A stretch of DNA of 64,000 nucleotides, taken from the NCBI RefSeq assembly GCF_032842345.1, contig NZ_WBKO01000001.1, forward strand, positions 868,001 through 932,000, given 5' to 3'. Position 1 is the first letter of the stretch. Each line of letters begins with the position of its first letter. The notes below the pieces were generated by a model. That model was given only the letters and a program-made list of their open reading frames with translations. It made no database searches and had not been told where the DNA came from. This stretch comes from Methanoculleus caldifontis. Lineage in GTDB: Archaea > Halobacteriota > Methanomicrobia > Methanomicrobiales > Methanoculleaceae. The translations under genes and the position numbers were made by a program. Positions 46,230 to 55,739 of this stretch are shown piece after piece.

Positions 46230-46931
46230 ATGCTCTCATTCGACGAAGAGATAGACGCACTCGAGCAGGAACGCGAACTGCTTCTCCAATACCCGGAAGA
46301 AGAGTTCATCGAGATCATCCGCGAGGTGGGGTTCTCCTGCGACTGCTGCGGCCAATGCTGCACCCGCGAGTTCAACGGCCACGTCTTCTTACTTGAGGAG
46401 GACACCGGGAGCGTCCGGTCGTTTGCGCCCGACGCCCTCATCCCGGCTCCGGGCTTCGACGCCTGCGACCAGCAGGGGCGGTTCTACGTATCGGGCTACG
46501 CCCTCCGGACCGGACCGGACGGCTCCTGCATCTTCCTCTCTGAGGGCAGGTGCACCGTCTACGACCGGCGGTTCTCCATCTGCCGCGTCTACCCCTACAT
46601 GCTCCACCGGGAACCGGATGAAACGGGCCGCGTCGACTGGCGCCAGATCAGCGGCCTGGACGAGCACGGGTGCTACGGCACCCCGATCGACGATGCCGAA
46701 TGCGCCCGGATAGCCCGCGAGACCCGTGCCTACGAGGCGGCGTTCCTCGACCAGGAGATCCGGTTCCGCCGCGCTCTCCGCGACCTCTTCGCCCGCGAGG
46801 GGTTGCGCTACGTCCGGCGGACTTACGACCTCCTGATGCGTGACTTCCGTAAAGGTGCGGAGGTCGAGGTCCGGGTCTTTCACCGCGGGGAGTTCGAGTC
46901 TCACCGGGTCACCCGCGCGACGTACGAGTAA
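46230..46931 (+). CDS. YkgJ-type zinc/iron-chelating cysteine-cluster protein
   Basis: The 233-residue protein has the CxxCxxCC cluster motif FSCDCCGQCC (about residues 35-44), then CIFLSEGRCTVYDRRFSICRVYP (about 99-121), as in the YkgJ/UPF0153 family, which binds zinc or an iron cluster and may act as an oxidoreductase or modifying enzyme. The second half is helical and charged. It is close in orientation to the SLC13 carrier gene but the 56-base gap with a T-run suggests separate transcripts. Confidence 0.85.
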   Translation: MLSFDEEIDALEQERELLLQYPEEEFIEIIREVGFSCDCCGQCCTREFNGHVFLLEEDTGSVRSFAPDALIPAPGFDACDQQGRFYVSGYALRTGPDGSCIFLSEGRCTVYDRRFSICRVYPYMLHREPDETGRVDWRQISGLDEHGCYGTPIDDAECARIARETRAYEAAFLDQEIRFRRALRDLFAREGLRYVRRTYDLLMRDFRKGAEVEVRVFHRGEFESHRVTRATYE

Positions 46932-46987
46932 TACCCGGGTTCCGGCCCGCCCGCACCTTTTTCTGCTCCCCTTCCATAGGGTGCCCG

Positions 46988-48775
46988 ATGGAGACCGAGG
47001 TCCTCCTCACCCTGCTGGTGCTGGCCGCCGCCGCGGTCCTCTTCATCACCGGCGTCGTCAGGGTCGACGTCGCTGCGGTGCTCGTGACCCTCGCGCTCGC
47101 GTGGCTCGGCCTCGTCACCCCGGTGCAGGCCCTCTCCGGCTTCTCGAGCAGCGCGGTCATCGCGATGCTCTCCGTGATGGCACTCGGCCGCGGGCTCGAC
47201 CGCACCGGGGTGACCATCCGCATCGCCCGCGCCATCGTCGGGTTTGCCGGGACCGGCGAGCGGCGTCTGACCGCCGCCGTCTCGCTCGTCGCCGGGGGGC
47301 TCTCGGCGTTCATGCAGAGCGTCGGGGCCACCGCCGTCTTCCTCCCCTCGCTTCTGCGGGTCTCGTCGCTCACGGGGGTCCCGGCGTCGCGCCTCCTCCT
47401 GCCGGTCGGCTACGCCGCGACCCTCGGCGGCACCGTCAGCATGGTGGGGGCGGGCACCCTCATCATCTTAAACGACCTCCTCCGGCAGCGGGGGTACGCG
47501 CCGTTCGAGCTCTTTGCCGTCACCCCCGTCGGCCTGCCGCTCCTCCTCTCCGGGATAGCCTTCTTCTACTTCTTCGGGAACCGGGTCCTCCCCCGGCACC
47601 AGAAAGTCCGGCTGAGCCCCCAGGAGGAGCTGATCCGGACCTGGTGCCTGCCCTGCCGCATATCCTACCTGCGGATCCCTTCGCAAAGCCCCCTCGCGGG
47701 GAAGACGCGGGAGGGGGTGCATATGATCTCGCGCTACGGCCTCCATCTCATCTCTCTCGCCGAGAGGGGCGAGGTCGTCTACACGCCCTGGCGGTACACC
47801 CGGTTCGCCGTCGGGCAGGAGCTCGGCATCCTCGGCGAGGCGGAGAGTATCGCGCGGTTCATGGACGATTTCGGGCTCGAGTGGGTCCGGGCCGGGGAGA
47901 GCACCGCGGACGTCGCGGCCGACCCGAACGTGGGGTTTGCCGAGGTGATCGTCCGGCCGTATGCACCGATCGTCGGCAAGACGCTCCGTGACCTCGAGTT
48001 CCGGGTGACCTACGGCGCCGAGGTGCTGGTCATCCATACCGGAGCTGAAGAACGGCGGGAGGACCTGGCCGATATCCCCCTGCAGGCGGGGGACACGATG
48101 GTCGTGCTGGGCCGCTGGGAACGGCTCCGGGCCCTCGCCACGAGCCGGAACTTCGTCCTGGTGACCCCCGTCGAGGGGCAGGCGGGGATCCGCGAACGGA
48201 GTGCAACGGCCGCCATCCTCTGCTTTGTTGCCGCTGTCGGCCTCACCTACACCGGCCTTGCGATCCCGGTAAGCCTTCTCTCGGGGGTGGTCGCGATGAT
48301 CCTCCTCCGGGTCATCCCGGTGGGGGAGGTCTACCGGGCCGTCGACTGGCGGACGCTCGTCCTGATCGCCGGCCTCCTTCCCCTCGGCATCGCGATGGAG
48401 ACGACCGGGACGGCCCGGTTCGTCGCAGACCTGCTGGTGGGTCTGGTCGCCGGGTACCCGACGCTTCTCATACTCGTCGCGGTTGCGGTCCTCGCGACCG
48501 CCTTCTCGCTCGTGATCTCGAATATCGCCGCAACGGTCCTCCTGGTCCCGCTCGCGCTCACGATGGCGGGCCCTCTCGGGCTCGACCCTCGCGGGATGGC
48601 TCTCCTCGTCGGGATCTGCACCTCGAACTCCTTCCTCCTCCCCACGCACCCGGTGAACGCCCTCCTGATGGGGCCCGGGGGTTACCGGACCCGGGACTAC
48701 TTCGCCGCGGGAAGTGTCATGACGGCCGCCTTCATCCTGATCGCCGTCGGCATCGTCTCTCTCCTCTACTTCTGA
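46988..48775 (+). CDS. SLC13/DASS-type permease with two RCK_C domains
   Basis: The 595-residue protein has membrane helices to about residue 200, two TrkA-C (RCK_C) regulatory domains (about 220-295 and 318-385, the second VGKTLRDLEFRVTYGAEVLVI...GDTMVVLG), then further helices (about 400-595) with SNIAATVLLVPLALTM and LPTHPVNALLMGPGGY. This layout marks sodium-coupled or anion carriers of the divalent anion family. The anion (sulfate, dicarboxylate) cannot be read from sequence. Confidence 0.92.
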   Translation: METEVLLTLLVLAAAAVLFITGVVRVDVAAVLVTLALAWLGLVTPVQALSGFSSSAVIAMLSVMALGRGLDRTGVTIRIARAIVGFAGTGERRLTAAVSLVAGGLSAFMQSVGATAVFLPSLLRVSSLTGVPASRLLLPVGYAATLGGTVSMVGAGTLIILNDLLRQRGYAPFELFAVTPVGLPLLLSGIAFFYFFGNRVLPRHQKVRLSPQEELIRTWCLPCRISYLRIPSQSPLAGKTREGVHMISRYGLHLISLAERGEVVYTPWRYTRFAVGQELGILGEAESIARFMDDFGLEWVRAGESTADVAADPNVGFAEVIVRPYAPIVGKTLRDLEFRVTYGAEVLVIHTGAEERREDLADIPLQAGDTMVVLGRWERLRALATSRNFVLVTPVEGQAGIRERSATAAILCFVAAVGLTYTGLAIPVSLLSGVVAMILLRVIPVGEVYRAVDWRTLVLIAGLLPLGIAMETTGTARFVADLLVGLVAGYPTLLILVAVAVLATAFSLVISNIAATVLLVPLALTMAGPLGLDPRGMALLVGICTSNSFLLPTHPVNALLMGPGGYRTRDYFAAGSVMTAAFILIAVGIVSLLYF

Positions 48776-48832
48776 CCGGCCCGGAGGTCGGGGTAAACCT
48801 TTATACCGCCCTATGGCGACCGGAGGCTCACT

Positions 48833-50203
48833 ATGGAACGGGAGTACGACGTCGTCGTCATCGGGACCGGGGTCGCCGGTTCCGACATCGCCTGGCACTG
48901 CAGGGATGCCGGTCTCACGGTCGCGATCGCCGACCAACGGATCTACGGGGGGACGTGCGCCCTCCGCGGCTGCGTCCCCAAAAGAGTGCTCGCCAGCGCC
49001 GCCGGGGCTGTGGCCTGCGCCCGCGACCTCGAGGGGAAGGGGGTCTCCGGGGAGGTCGCGGTCGACTGGCCGGAGCTGGTCGCCTTCGTGCGCTCGTTCA
49101 CCGATCCCATCCCCCGGCGGAAGGAGGAGGGGTTCCGGGGGGCGGGGATCCACACCTATCACGGATTTGCCCGGTTCGCCGGCAAAAATCGGGTGACGGT
49201 CGGCGGCGATACGCTCACGGCCCGGCATATCGTGATCGCCACCGGGGCAAAGCCCCGTCCGCTGGACGTTCCGGGCGCGGATCTGATGACCCCGAGCGAC
49301 GACTTCTTCTACCTCGAGTCGCTCCCCGAACGGATAATCTTCGTCGGCGGGGGCTACATCTCCTTTGAGTTCGCGCACGTGGCCGCCAGAGCCGGGTCGA
49401 AGGTGACTATCCTCCAGCGGAGCGGGAGGATGCTCTCGGGGTTCGACCCCGATATCGTCGACCGGCTGGTTCTGGCTTCAGGGGAGATCGGGATCGACGT
49501 GCAGGTGAACATGCCCCTCATCTCGATCGAGAAGAACGCCGACGGTCTCAGGGTGCGGGCCGGGAAGGAGGGCGAGGAGAGGACGTTCCATGCAGATATG
49601 GTCGTCCACGGCGCCGGCAGGGTCCCTGCCGTCGAAGGCCTCGATCTTGCGGCCGGAGAGGTCGAGACCGACCGCCGGGGGATCGTCGTCGACGACCACC
49701 TCCGGAGCGTCTCGAACCCCTCCGTCTACGTTGCGGGGGACGCGAACCAGAGAAGCCCGCAGCTGACGCCGGTCGCGGTGATGGACGCTCACATCGTCGT
49801 CGACAACATCCTGCACGGCGACACGCGGGTCGCGGACTACTCGGTCGTGCCGAGCGCCGTCTTCACGACCCCGCCCCTCGCGTCGGTCGGGCTCACGGAA
49901 GCGGCGGCGAAGGAGAAAGGGATCCCGTATGTCGTCAATGCCGGCGACCTCTCAGGCCGGTTCACGAACCGGAGCATCGGCCAGAGGCATGTCGGCTACA
50001 AACTCCTGGTCGAGAGCGACTCACACAGGATCCTCGGCGCCCACCTGATCGGGCCCAACGTCGGGGAGGTGATCAACATCTTCGCCCTCGCGATCCGGCA
50101 CGGCCTGAAGGTGGAGGACCTGACGCTCGACGCGATCCCGTGGGCCTACCCGAGCAGCACCTACGACGTCATCCACATGGTCTACCCGCTGGTGCGGAAG
50201 TGA
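48833..50203 (+). CDS. FAD-dependent pyridine nucleotide-disulfide oxidoreductase
   Basis: The 456-residue class I flavoprotein resembles dihydrolipoamide dehydrogenase and mercuric reductase. It has FAD motif VVVIGTGVAGSDIA, redox pair C42-ALRG-C47, NAD(P) motif FVGGGYISFEFAHVAARAGSKVT and VYVAGDANQRSPQLTPVA. The C-terminal catalytic HPTxxE of the family reads YPSSTYDVIHM here, so disulfide reduction may differ. A TATA box (TTTATA, 48800-48805) and GGAGG lie before the ATG. The substrate is unknown. Confidence 0.9.
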   Translation: MEREYDVVVIGTGVAGSDIAWHCRDAGLTVAIADQRIYGGTCALRGCVPKRVLASAAGAVACARDLEGKGVSGEVAVDWPELVAFVRSFTDPIPRRKEEGFRGAGIHTYHGFARFAGKNRVTVGGDTLTARHIVIATGAKPRPLDVPGADLMTPSDDFFYLESLPERIIFVGGGYISFEFAHVAARAGSKVTILQRSGRMLSGFDPDIVDRLVLASGEIGIDVQVNMPLISIEKNADGLRVRAGKEGEERTFHADMVVHGAGRVPAVEGLDLAAGEVETDRRGIVVDDHLRSVSNPSVYVAGDANQRSPQLTPVAVMDAHIVVDNILHGDTRVADYSVVPSAVFTTPPLASVGLTEAAAKEKGIPYVVNAGDLSGRFTNRSIGQRHVGYKLLVESDSHRILGAHLIGPNVGEVINIFALAIRHGLKVEDLTLDAIPWAYPSSTYDVIHMVYPLVRK

Positions 50204-50279
50204 GAACCTTCCTCGCGTCATACAAGTCTCCCGTTACAGGGGTACTGGTGAGTCGGCAGTAGAGGGTAATGACACAGCC

Positions 50280-50540
50280 TCACGCGAAGTGCGACAGACG
50301 GAACGTCCGGAGCATGAGCACCGTTAGGTGCGAGAGCGCGAAGCCGCGAAGTGCGGTGTTCCGGAGGGGCGGAGCATGAGAAACCATCAGGCTTCGAAGG
50401 ACGACGTACAGTTAGAAACGGGGTTCGAACACCGCAGGTGCGACGACTTCTCCTGAGTGCGATGTTCCTGCAGAGCGGAGTTTGAGCCCCGGCAGAGAAG
50501 ACCTGTCAACGGTCTTCGCGTTCTTCGCGGCTTCGCGTGA
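50280..50540. repeat. Hairpin-module repeat array with one 27-base end
   Basis: It starts TCACGCGAAG (50280-50289), matching the first 10 bases of the other arrays, and ends at 50514-50540 with a 27-base segment that is the exact inverse of 12100-12126. Between them are modules such as GCACCGTTAGGTGC and CACCGCAGGTG, the pair CAGAGCGGAG/GAGCATGAG and a CTTCGAAG. The gap 50204-50612 has no other feature and the array sits between two convergent transcripts. Confidence 0.85.
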
Positions 50541-50612
50541 GTTCTCTAAAGCAAAAAAGGTATTCAGAAAAAGAGATTCCACCGGGGATTCGGGCCCCGG
50601 CCTCCCTCTTCT

Positions 50613-51008
50613 TTACGCGCCTGCGCCCTCTTCGGCCGGTTTCTTCGCCGGCTTCTCGGGTTTGACGTAGGTGATCGTGTGGCACTCTGCCACACGCTGC
50701 TCCACCACCGGCGGGAGGTACGCCGGCTCCATCGCGAGGCTCCCGAACGGGCAGGCCTCCACGCAGTCGCCGCAGGCGATACACCGCATCCGGTCGATCG
50801 CCCAGACCTTCGTCTCCTTGTCGAGGTGGAGCGCCTCGCACGGGCACCGCCGCGAGCAGAGGCCGCAGGACCGGCAGGTTGCCGGGTCGAAGACGACGTG
50901 GCCCCGGGTGAGGGGGCACGTCCGCGCCGGGACCAGTGGGTACTGCCGGGTGGCCGGCCCCCCCGTAAGGTTTCGGATGACCGTCCTCGTCATCTGGAAT
51001 ATGCTCAT
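50613..51008 (-). CDS. echF: Ech hydrogenase subunit F (two-cluster ferredoxin)
   Basis: The 131-residue protein has two 4Fe-4S motifs, CRSCGLCSRRCP (about residues 45-56) and CIACGDCVEACP (about 76-87), and a Lys/Pro/Ala-rich tail. It takes electrons from ferredoxin and hands them to the hydrogenase core. AGGTGA lies 6 bases before ATG 51008. It is the last gene of the echABCDEF operon. Confidence 0.92.
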   Translation of the reverse strand: MSIFQMTRTVIRNLTGGPATRQYPLVPARTCPLTRGHVVFDPATCRSCGLCSRRCPCEALHLDKETKVWAIDRMRCIACGDCVEACPFGSLAMEPAYLPPVVEQRVAECHTITYVKPEKPAKKPAEEGAGA

Positions 51009-51013
51009 CCTTC

Positions 51014-52093
51014 TCACCTCTCCGTGCAGCTGATGCAGGGGTCGATCGAGAGGACGACGACCGGGACATCGGCAAGCTGCGCGCCGGGGAGCATCTTCAC
51101 CAGCGGCGGGATGTTCGCGAGCGTCGGCGTCCGGATCCGGGCCCTCGAGAGGTATTTCGTGCCGTCGCCACGGAGGTAGTAGACGACCTCGCCCCGCGGC
51201 TGCTCGACGCGGGAGAAGTACTCGCCATCCGGTGTACCCTTGACCTTGACGTCGAGAGGGCCTTCGGGCATCTGGTCGATTGCACGCCGGATCAGGTCGA
51301 TGGAGGCGTAGACCTCCTTGACCCGCACGGCGCACCGGGCGTAGCAGTCCCCGGCGGTCTCGACGACCGGCTTGAAGCCGAGATCGCCGTAGGCGGCGTA
51401 GCCGGTCTCGCGGTGATCCATTGCGACCCCGCTTGCTCTCGCGGTCGGGCCGACCGCGCCGAGCGCGTACGCGTCGTCCTTCGAGATGACCGAGAGGCCT
51501 TTGAGGCGGTACTTCACCGTATCGTCGTCTAAGAAGACATCGCCGAGCTCCCGGCACTGCTCCTCGAAGGGGTCGAGCTGCCGGTGCATCTTGTCGAGCT
51601 TCTCCTTCTCGATGTCGCGCCTGACGCCGCCGACCTTGCAGGTGCCCTGGATGACCCTGCCGCCGGTGGTGTCCTCGAGCGTGTCGAGGACACTCTCCCT
51701 GAGCTGCCAGGACCGCATGAAGAGGTTCTCAAAGCCCATCCCGTCGGCAAAGAGACCGAGCCAGAGGAGGTGCGAGTGTAGACGCGAGCACTCCGACCAG
51801 ATCGTCCGGAGATACTTCGCCCGGTCGGGGATCTCGATCCCCATGATATGCTCGATACCCTGGCTGTAACCGACCGCGTGCATGAAACTGCAGATCCCAC
51901 AGATCCTTTCTGCCACGTAGACGTACTCGGTGAACTCGCGCTTCTGGACGAGCTGCTCGAGCCCGCGGTGAATGTAGCCGATGGAGGGGATCACGTCCAC
52001 CACCAGCTCGTCCTCGAGGACGAGGTCGAGGTGGATCGGTTCCGGCAGCACCGGGTGCTGCGGCCCGAACGGTATGACTATGCGTTCCGGCAT
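51014..52093 (-). CDS. echE: Ech hydrogenase large subunit (NiFe site)
   Basis: The 359-residue subunit keeps both nickel-binding cysteine pairs, RIC65GIC68 and DPC353ISC356 at the C-terminus, so it is a real NiFe hydrogenase and not only a NuoD homologue. It couples ferredoxin and proton reduction/hydrogen oxidation to ion transport. The protein ends SCTER, only three residues after the last Cys, so no long C-terminal peptide is left for a maturation protease to cut, as in Ech. It overlaps echD by 16 bases; GGAGGTGA lies before the ATG. Confidence 0.95.
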   Translation of the reverse strand: MPERIVIPFGPQHPVLPEPIHLDLVLEDELVVDVIPSIGYIHRGLEQLVQKREFTEYVYVAERICGICSFMHAVGYSQGIEHIMGIEIPDRAKYLRTIWSECSRLHSHLLWLGLFADGMGFENLFMRSWQLRESVLDTLEDTTGGRVIQGTCKVGGVRRDIEKEKLDKMHRQLDPFEEQCRELGDVFLDDDTVKYRLKGLSVISKDDAYALGAVGPTARASGVAMDHRETGYAAYGDLGFKPVVETAGDCYARCAVRVKEVYASIDLIRRAIDQMPEGPLDVKVKGTPDGEYFSRVEQPRGEVVYYLRGDGTKYLSRARIRTPTLANIPPLVKMLPGAQLADVPVVVLSIDPCISCTER

Positions 52094-52458
52094 GAGTCAC
52101 CTCCCCTCCTCGTGACACTGAACGGATACTTCTCGGCCGTCCGGATGAACGTCCCCTTGAAGTCGATATTGATCCCGGTGACCGGGATCCCGAAGAGGTC
52201 GTGCATCTCGTTCTCGTAGACGAACGCTCCCCAGTAGATCCCGGAGACGCTTGGGACCTCCGTATCGGGCCCGATTGTCAGGCGGAGGTTCTGGTACTGG
52301 TAACCCTTGTCGAACGAGTAGTTGATCTCGTACGCTCCGCCGACGTCCGTGCACCCTATCTGGACCAGGCGGTACCCGCCGGCATGGAGCGCCTCGACCT
52401 CGCGCACGAGGTTCTCCAGCGCGACGCTGATAGTAGTCTGCTCTTCGTTAACCGTCAT
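52078..52458 (-). CDS. echD: Ech hydrogenase subunit D (NuoC-like)
   Basis: The 126-residue subunit matches the 30 kDa (NuoC-like) family, with VQIGCTDVGGAYEINYSFDKGY in the middle and VPSVSGIYWGAFVYENEMHDLFGIPVTGINIDFKG late, the typical ExEMxDLFG element. It lies between echC and echE and overlaps echE by 16 bases and echC by 4 bases. It helps build the soluble arm of the complex. Confidence 0.93.
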   Translation of the reverse strand: MTVNEEQTTISVALENLVREVEALHAGGYRLVQIGCTDVGGAYEINYSFDKGYQYQNLRLTIGPDTEVPSVSGIYWGAFVYENEMHDLFGIPVTGINIDFKGTFIRTAEKYPFSVTRRGGDSCRNA

Positions 52459-52940
52459 GTGCTCTCACCTGCCGCCCGTCGCGCGCTCTCTTTGGTCTGC
52501 GCAGCGCCGGTCATCTTCTCCCGCTTCTCCTCGAGAATCCCGAGCGCCGTTACGACGCCGTCGATGATCATCTCCGGCCGCGCCGCGCATCCCGGGACAT
52601 AGACGTCAACGGGGATAACTTTGTCGACGCCGCCCACGATGTTGTAGCACTCCCGGAATATGCCGCCGGACGCGGCGCAGACACCGATCGCGACGACGAC
52701 TTTGGGCTCCGGCATCTGCTCGTAGATGTTTTTGACCACCTCCCGGTTCTGTTCGTTGATCCCGCCGGTGATCATGAGGATATCGGCGTGCTTCGGGTTC
52801 CCCGTGTTGATGATGCCGAACCGCTCCACGTCGTAGAGCGGTGTGAGGCATGCAAGCACCTCGATGTCGCACCCGTTGCAGCTGGATGCATCGTAGTGAA
52901 GGATCCAGGGTGATCGCTTCAGAAATGCCATGATACTCAT
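52455..52940 (-). CDS. echC: Ech hydrogenase small subunit (NuoB-like)
   Basis: The 161-residue subunit binds one 4Fe-4S cluster through the CNGCDIEVLACLTPLYDVERFG motif, GVCAASGG and VPGCAARPE, as in Ech and NuoB. It contacts the NiFe subunit and passes electrons to it. Start ATG 52940 overlaps the echB stop (ATGA); an in-frame ATG at 52931 is possible. Confidence 0.94.
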   Translation of the reverse strand: MSIMAFLKRSPWILHYDASSCNGCDIEVLACLTPLYDVERFGIINTGNPKHADILMITGGINEQNREVVKNIYEQMPEPKVVVAIGVCAASGGIFRECYNIVGGVDKVIPVDVYVPGCAARPEMIIDGVVTALGILEEKREKMTGAAQTKESARRAAGEST

Positions 52941-53806
52941 GCACCTCCAGTCATCATATAGGAGAGGATCGCCAGGTTCAGGATCCCGAGACCTCCTGCC
53001 ACGACCCACCCGCTCTTCAGCGCCGCCTGCCACCGCACCCGCGCCGTGACGTTGTCGACGAAGATCTCTGCCAGATACGTGACCGCGACCGCGATGATCC
53101 CGATCACGGGGTTCCAGGCAAAGAAGAGGTAGATGAACCCGAGGAGGAAGACGTTCTCGTACCAGTGGGCGATCTCGACCTGGGCGAGCGTTGAGCCCGA
53201 GAACTCGGTCGTGATGCCTTTGACGATCTCCTGGTGCGCGTGGTGCGACGTCGAGATGTCGAAAGGAGACTTCCGGAGCTTGATCGTGAGGATGGTCACA
53301 AAGCCGAGGAAGACACCGGGCAGGTAGATGATGGCCGGAACCGCCGTTGTCGCGATATCGGCGACGAGGAAGCTGTTCGTGACCATGTAGAGCCCGACGG
53401 CCGCAAGGATGATCATCGGTTCGTAGGCCATCAGCTGGATCAGTTCACGCTCGGCCCCGATGTGGCTGTACGGCGAGTGGACCGCGTAGGCTCCGAGCAC
53501 CAGGAAGACGTGCGCGAGCGTGAAGGCGAAGATGATCAGCAGCAGGTCCTCTCCCGCGAAGAAGAGCGCGCCGGAGAGGGCGATGAAGATCAGGTAGGCG
53601 AGGACGTAGAAGTTCTGCGCCGTGGTGACGACGGCCCTCTCCTTCTCGAAGAGCTTCCCTACATCGTAGAAGGGTTGCAGGAGCGGCGGTCCGACCCTCC
53701 CCTGCATCCGCGCGGTGATCTTCCGGTCGATTCCTGCGATGAGGCCGCCCGCTATGGGCGCGAGGACCAGGAAGAGGACCGCCCCGATGAGCCAGGTCCA
53801 GGTCAT
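52937..53806 (-). CDS. echB: Ech hydrogenase membrane subunit B (NuoH-like)
   Basis: The 289-residue subunit has about eight membrane helices and the NuoH signature GGLIAGIDRKITARMQGRVGPPLLQPFYDVGKLFEKE near residue 20-56 and RKSPFDISTSHHAHQEIVKGITTEFSG near 190. It joins the soluble arm to the ion pump. ATG 53806 overlaps the echA stop by ATGA, so the start further upstream is not needed. Confidence 0.95.
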   Translation of the reverse strand: MTWTWLIGAVLFLVLAPIAGGLIAGIDRKITARMQGRVGPPLLQPFYDVGKLFEKERAVVTTAQNFYVLAYLIFIALSGALFFAGEDLLLIIFAFTLAHVFLVLGAYAVHSPYSHIGAERELIQLMAYEPMIILAAVGLYMVTNSFLVADIATTAVPAIIYLPGVFLGFVTILTIKLRKSPFDISTSHHAHQEIVKGITTEFSGSTLAQVEIAHWYENVFLLGFIYLFFAWNPVIGIIAVAVTYLAEIFVDNVTARVRWQAALKSGWVVAGGLGILNLAILSYMMTGGA

Positions 53807-55707
53807 AGGGCCACCCCCGCAAGGACCCACGATGCAAGGATGAGGATGGCGCAGATCACCGCTCCGGGGAGGAAGAGTTTCGCCTCGCCGAAGTACTCGT
53901 TCAGGTAATAGTTCCGCGTCTGGGCTTCCCGGGTCAGGCCGAGAGAGCCTGCGAAGTGCAGGTCCGGCGTCGCGGTCCTCCCGCTCATGTAGGCCGGGAG
54001 GTGCTTTGCGCTCCTCTTGAAGAGGAGGAACGAGACCGGGAGGACCATGAGCAGGGCCAGCATCAGGAGCATGATGGCGATGTTCGCCTGGCCGAGGCGT
54101 GCCGTGATGCCGTAGATGGCAAGCACGTAGGGCTCGATCAGCAGCGAGGAGATGACCGGGAAGAGGAGGACGACCGCTGCCACGAGGCCGGTGATGATAT
54201 AGAGCGGGGCCCAGGGCTCCTCAAAGAACCCTTTCTCGACCTTCTCCTGGTTCCGGGTGACCGTGACGAGTTTGCCCATCCATTTCGCCCAGAAGAAGAC
54301 CGTGACGGCGCTCCCGTAGGCGAGGATGACGATGAAGACGAGGCCGAAGGGGGTCAGGACGAACGCCTCGATCGCCGCCCACTTGGAGATCAGCATGCCG
54401 AACGGCGCAAGGAACATGCCGGCGATCCCGATGAACATCATCACTGCCATCTTGGGCATCCGGACGATCAGTCCTTCCATGTCCTCGATATCTCTGCTCC
54501 CGATCCGGTGCTCGATCGCGCCGGTGCCGAGGAAGAGGAGCGATTTCGCGACGGCGTGGAAGATGATCAGGAGGATTGCGGCCCAGACGAGCATGTAACT
54601 CCCGACACCCGCACAGGCGGCTATCAGGCCGAGGTTTGCTATCGTCGAGTAGGCGAGGACCGACTTTGCGTTGCTCTGCGATATCGCGATCGCGGACGCG
54701 ACGACGAAGGTCACGGCGCCGACGAGGCCGATCGAGAACCCGGCGAACGTCCCGGCAAAGACCGGCGAGAACCGGACCAGGATGTAGACGCCGGCCTTGA
54801 CCATGGTGCTCGAGTGGAGCAGGGCCGAGACCGGGGTCGGGGCCACCATCGCGCCGAGGAGCCAGGAGGAGAAGGGCATCAGCGCGGCCTTCGTGATACC
54901 GGCAAACCCGATCAGGACGGCCGGGATGAGGATGGTGGCGGTATCGCCGGAGGCGAGGACCTGGGCGAGATCGATGCCCCCGCTCGTCGCCTCGGTTGCG
55001 GCGAGGATGATGATCGCCACGACGAGCGCGATTCCGCCGAGAAGGTTCATCACCAGGGCGCGGAAGGCGTTCTTCGTCGCCTCCGCGGTCTCCGAGTAGC
55101 CGATCAGCAGGAACGAGCTGATGGTGGTGACCTCCCAGAAGAAGAAGATCCAGAGGAGGTTGTTGGAGAAGACCAGGCCGAACATCGCGGCAAGGAAGGC
55201 GAAGATGACGAAGAAGAACATCCTCTGCCGGTCGCGCACCTCCGGGTGGTGGTGGTGATACGTCTCCATGTACCGGACCGCGTATACGGCGATGAGACTC
55301 CCGATGAGCCCTATGATCAGGGCCATGATGATCGAGAACTGGTCTATGAAGAGGTTGTTGACCGCATGAAGGTTACCTGAGAACATTCCCTCCAGGTATA
55401 CCACCAGCGCCGCCTGGATGGCGGCCAGCACGATTGCCAGGTAGTTCTTGAACTTTGCGCCCATATAGACGATGAAGAGCGCGAGACCCATCTCGATGGC
55501 CACCATGGCGAGGCTTACTGCCTCCGACGGCGCGGCAAAGTAAACCGTGCCTTCGAACGCATACCGTATGAGCAGGTATATCGATGCCCCGCCGATGACG
55601 AGAGCCGAGAGGGCGACCACCGCGTAGCGCAATGTCGTTCGCTTCACGAACAACAAAAGACATGCGACGAGGATGGGGAACAGTATAAGGAAGAGCAGCG
55701 TCTGCAA
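53803..55707 (-). CDS. echA: Ech hydrogenase membrane subunit A (NuoL-like antiporter subunit)
   Basis: The 634-residue subunit has about 16 membrane helices and the proton-translocating family core FFFWEVTTISSFLLIGY, AGITKAALMPFSSWLLGAMVAPTPVSALLHSSTMVKAGVYIL and FHAVAKSLLFLGTGAIEHRIGSRDI. It is the pump module of Ech. It is the first gene of the operon; a palindrome at 55720-55739 lies just upstream, between a TATA-like element and the start codon. Confidence 0.95.
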   Translation of the reverse strand: MQTLLFLILFPILVACLLLFVKRTTLRYAVVALSALVIGGASIYLLIRYAFEGTVYFAAPSEAVSLAMVAIEMGLALFIVYMGAKFKNYLAIVLAAIQAALVVYLEGMFSGNLHAVNNLFIDQFSIIMALIIGLIGSLIAVYAVRYMETYHHHHPEVRDRQRMFFFVIFAFLAAMFGLVFSNNLLWIFFFWEVTTISSFLLIGYSETAEATKNAFRALVMNLLGGIALVVAIIILAATEATSGGIDLAQVLASGDTATILIPAVLIGFAGITKAALMPFSSWLLGAMVAPTPVSALLHSSTMVKAGVYILVRFSPVFAGTFAGFSIGLVGAVTFVVASAIAISQSNAKSVLAYSTIANLGLIAACAGVGSYMLVWAAILLIIFHAVAKSLLFLGTGAIEHRIGSRDIEDMEGLIVRMPKMAVMMFIGIAGMFLAPFGMLISKWAAIEAFVLTPFGLVFIVILAYGSAVTVFFWAKWMGKLVTVTRNQEKVEKGFFEEPWAPLYIITGLVAAVVLLFPVISSLLIEPYVLAIYGITARLGQANIAIMLLMLALLMVLPVSFLLFKRSAKHLPAYMSGRTATPDLHFAGSLGLTREAQTRNYYLNEYFGEAKLFLPGAVICAILILASWVLAGVAL

Positions 55708-55719
55708 CTATTGTCCCTC

Positions 55720-55739
55720 GTAGGGTAACTATGCCCTAC
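55720..55739 (-). promoter_or_regulatory. Palindrome at the ech promoter
   Basis: GTAGGGTAACTATGCCCTAC has perfect 6-base arms (GTAGGG/CCCTAC) around 8 bases. It lies 13 bases upstream of the echA start, between the ATG and a TATA-like TTAATTAT on the minus strand (about 55744-55752), that is, over or next to the expected transcription start, a position where a bound repressor would block the polymerase. Confidence 0.6.

Noticed and set aside
44254-46254. A 666-codon plus-strand frame opposite the Ca/Na antiporter and over the SagB-type gene
   Set aside because: It is low-complexity (Glu, Asp, Arg, Gly), has no domain, and conflicts with two clearly recognised genes.
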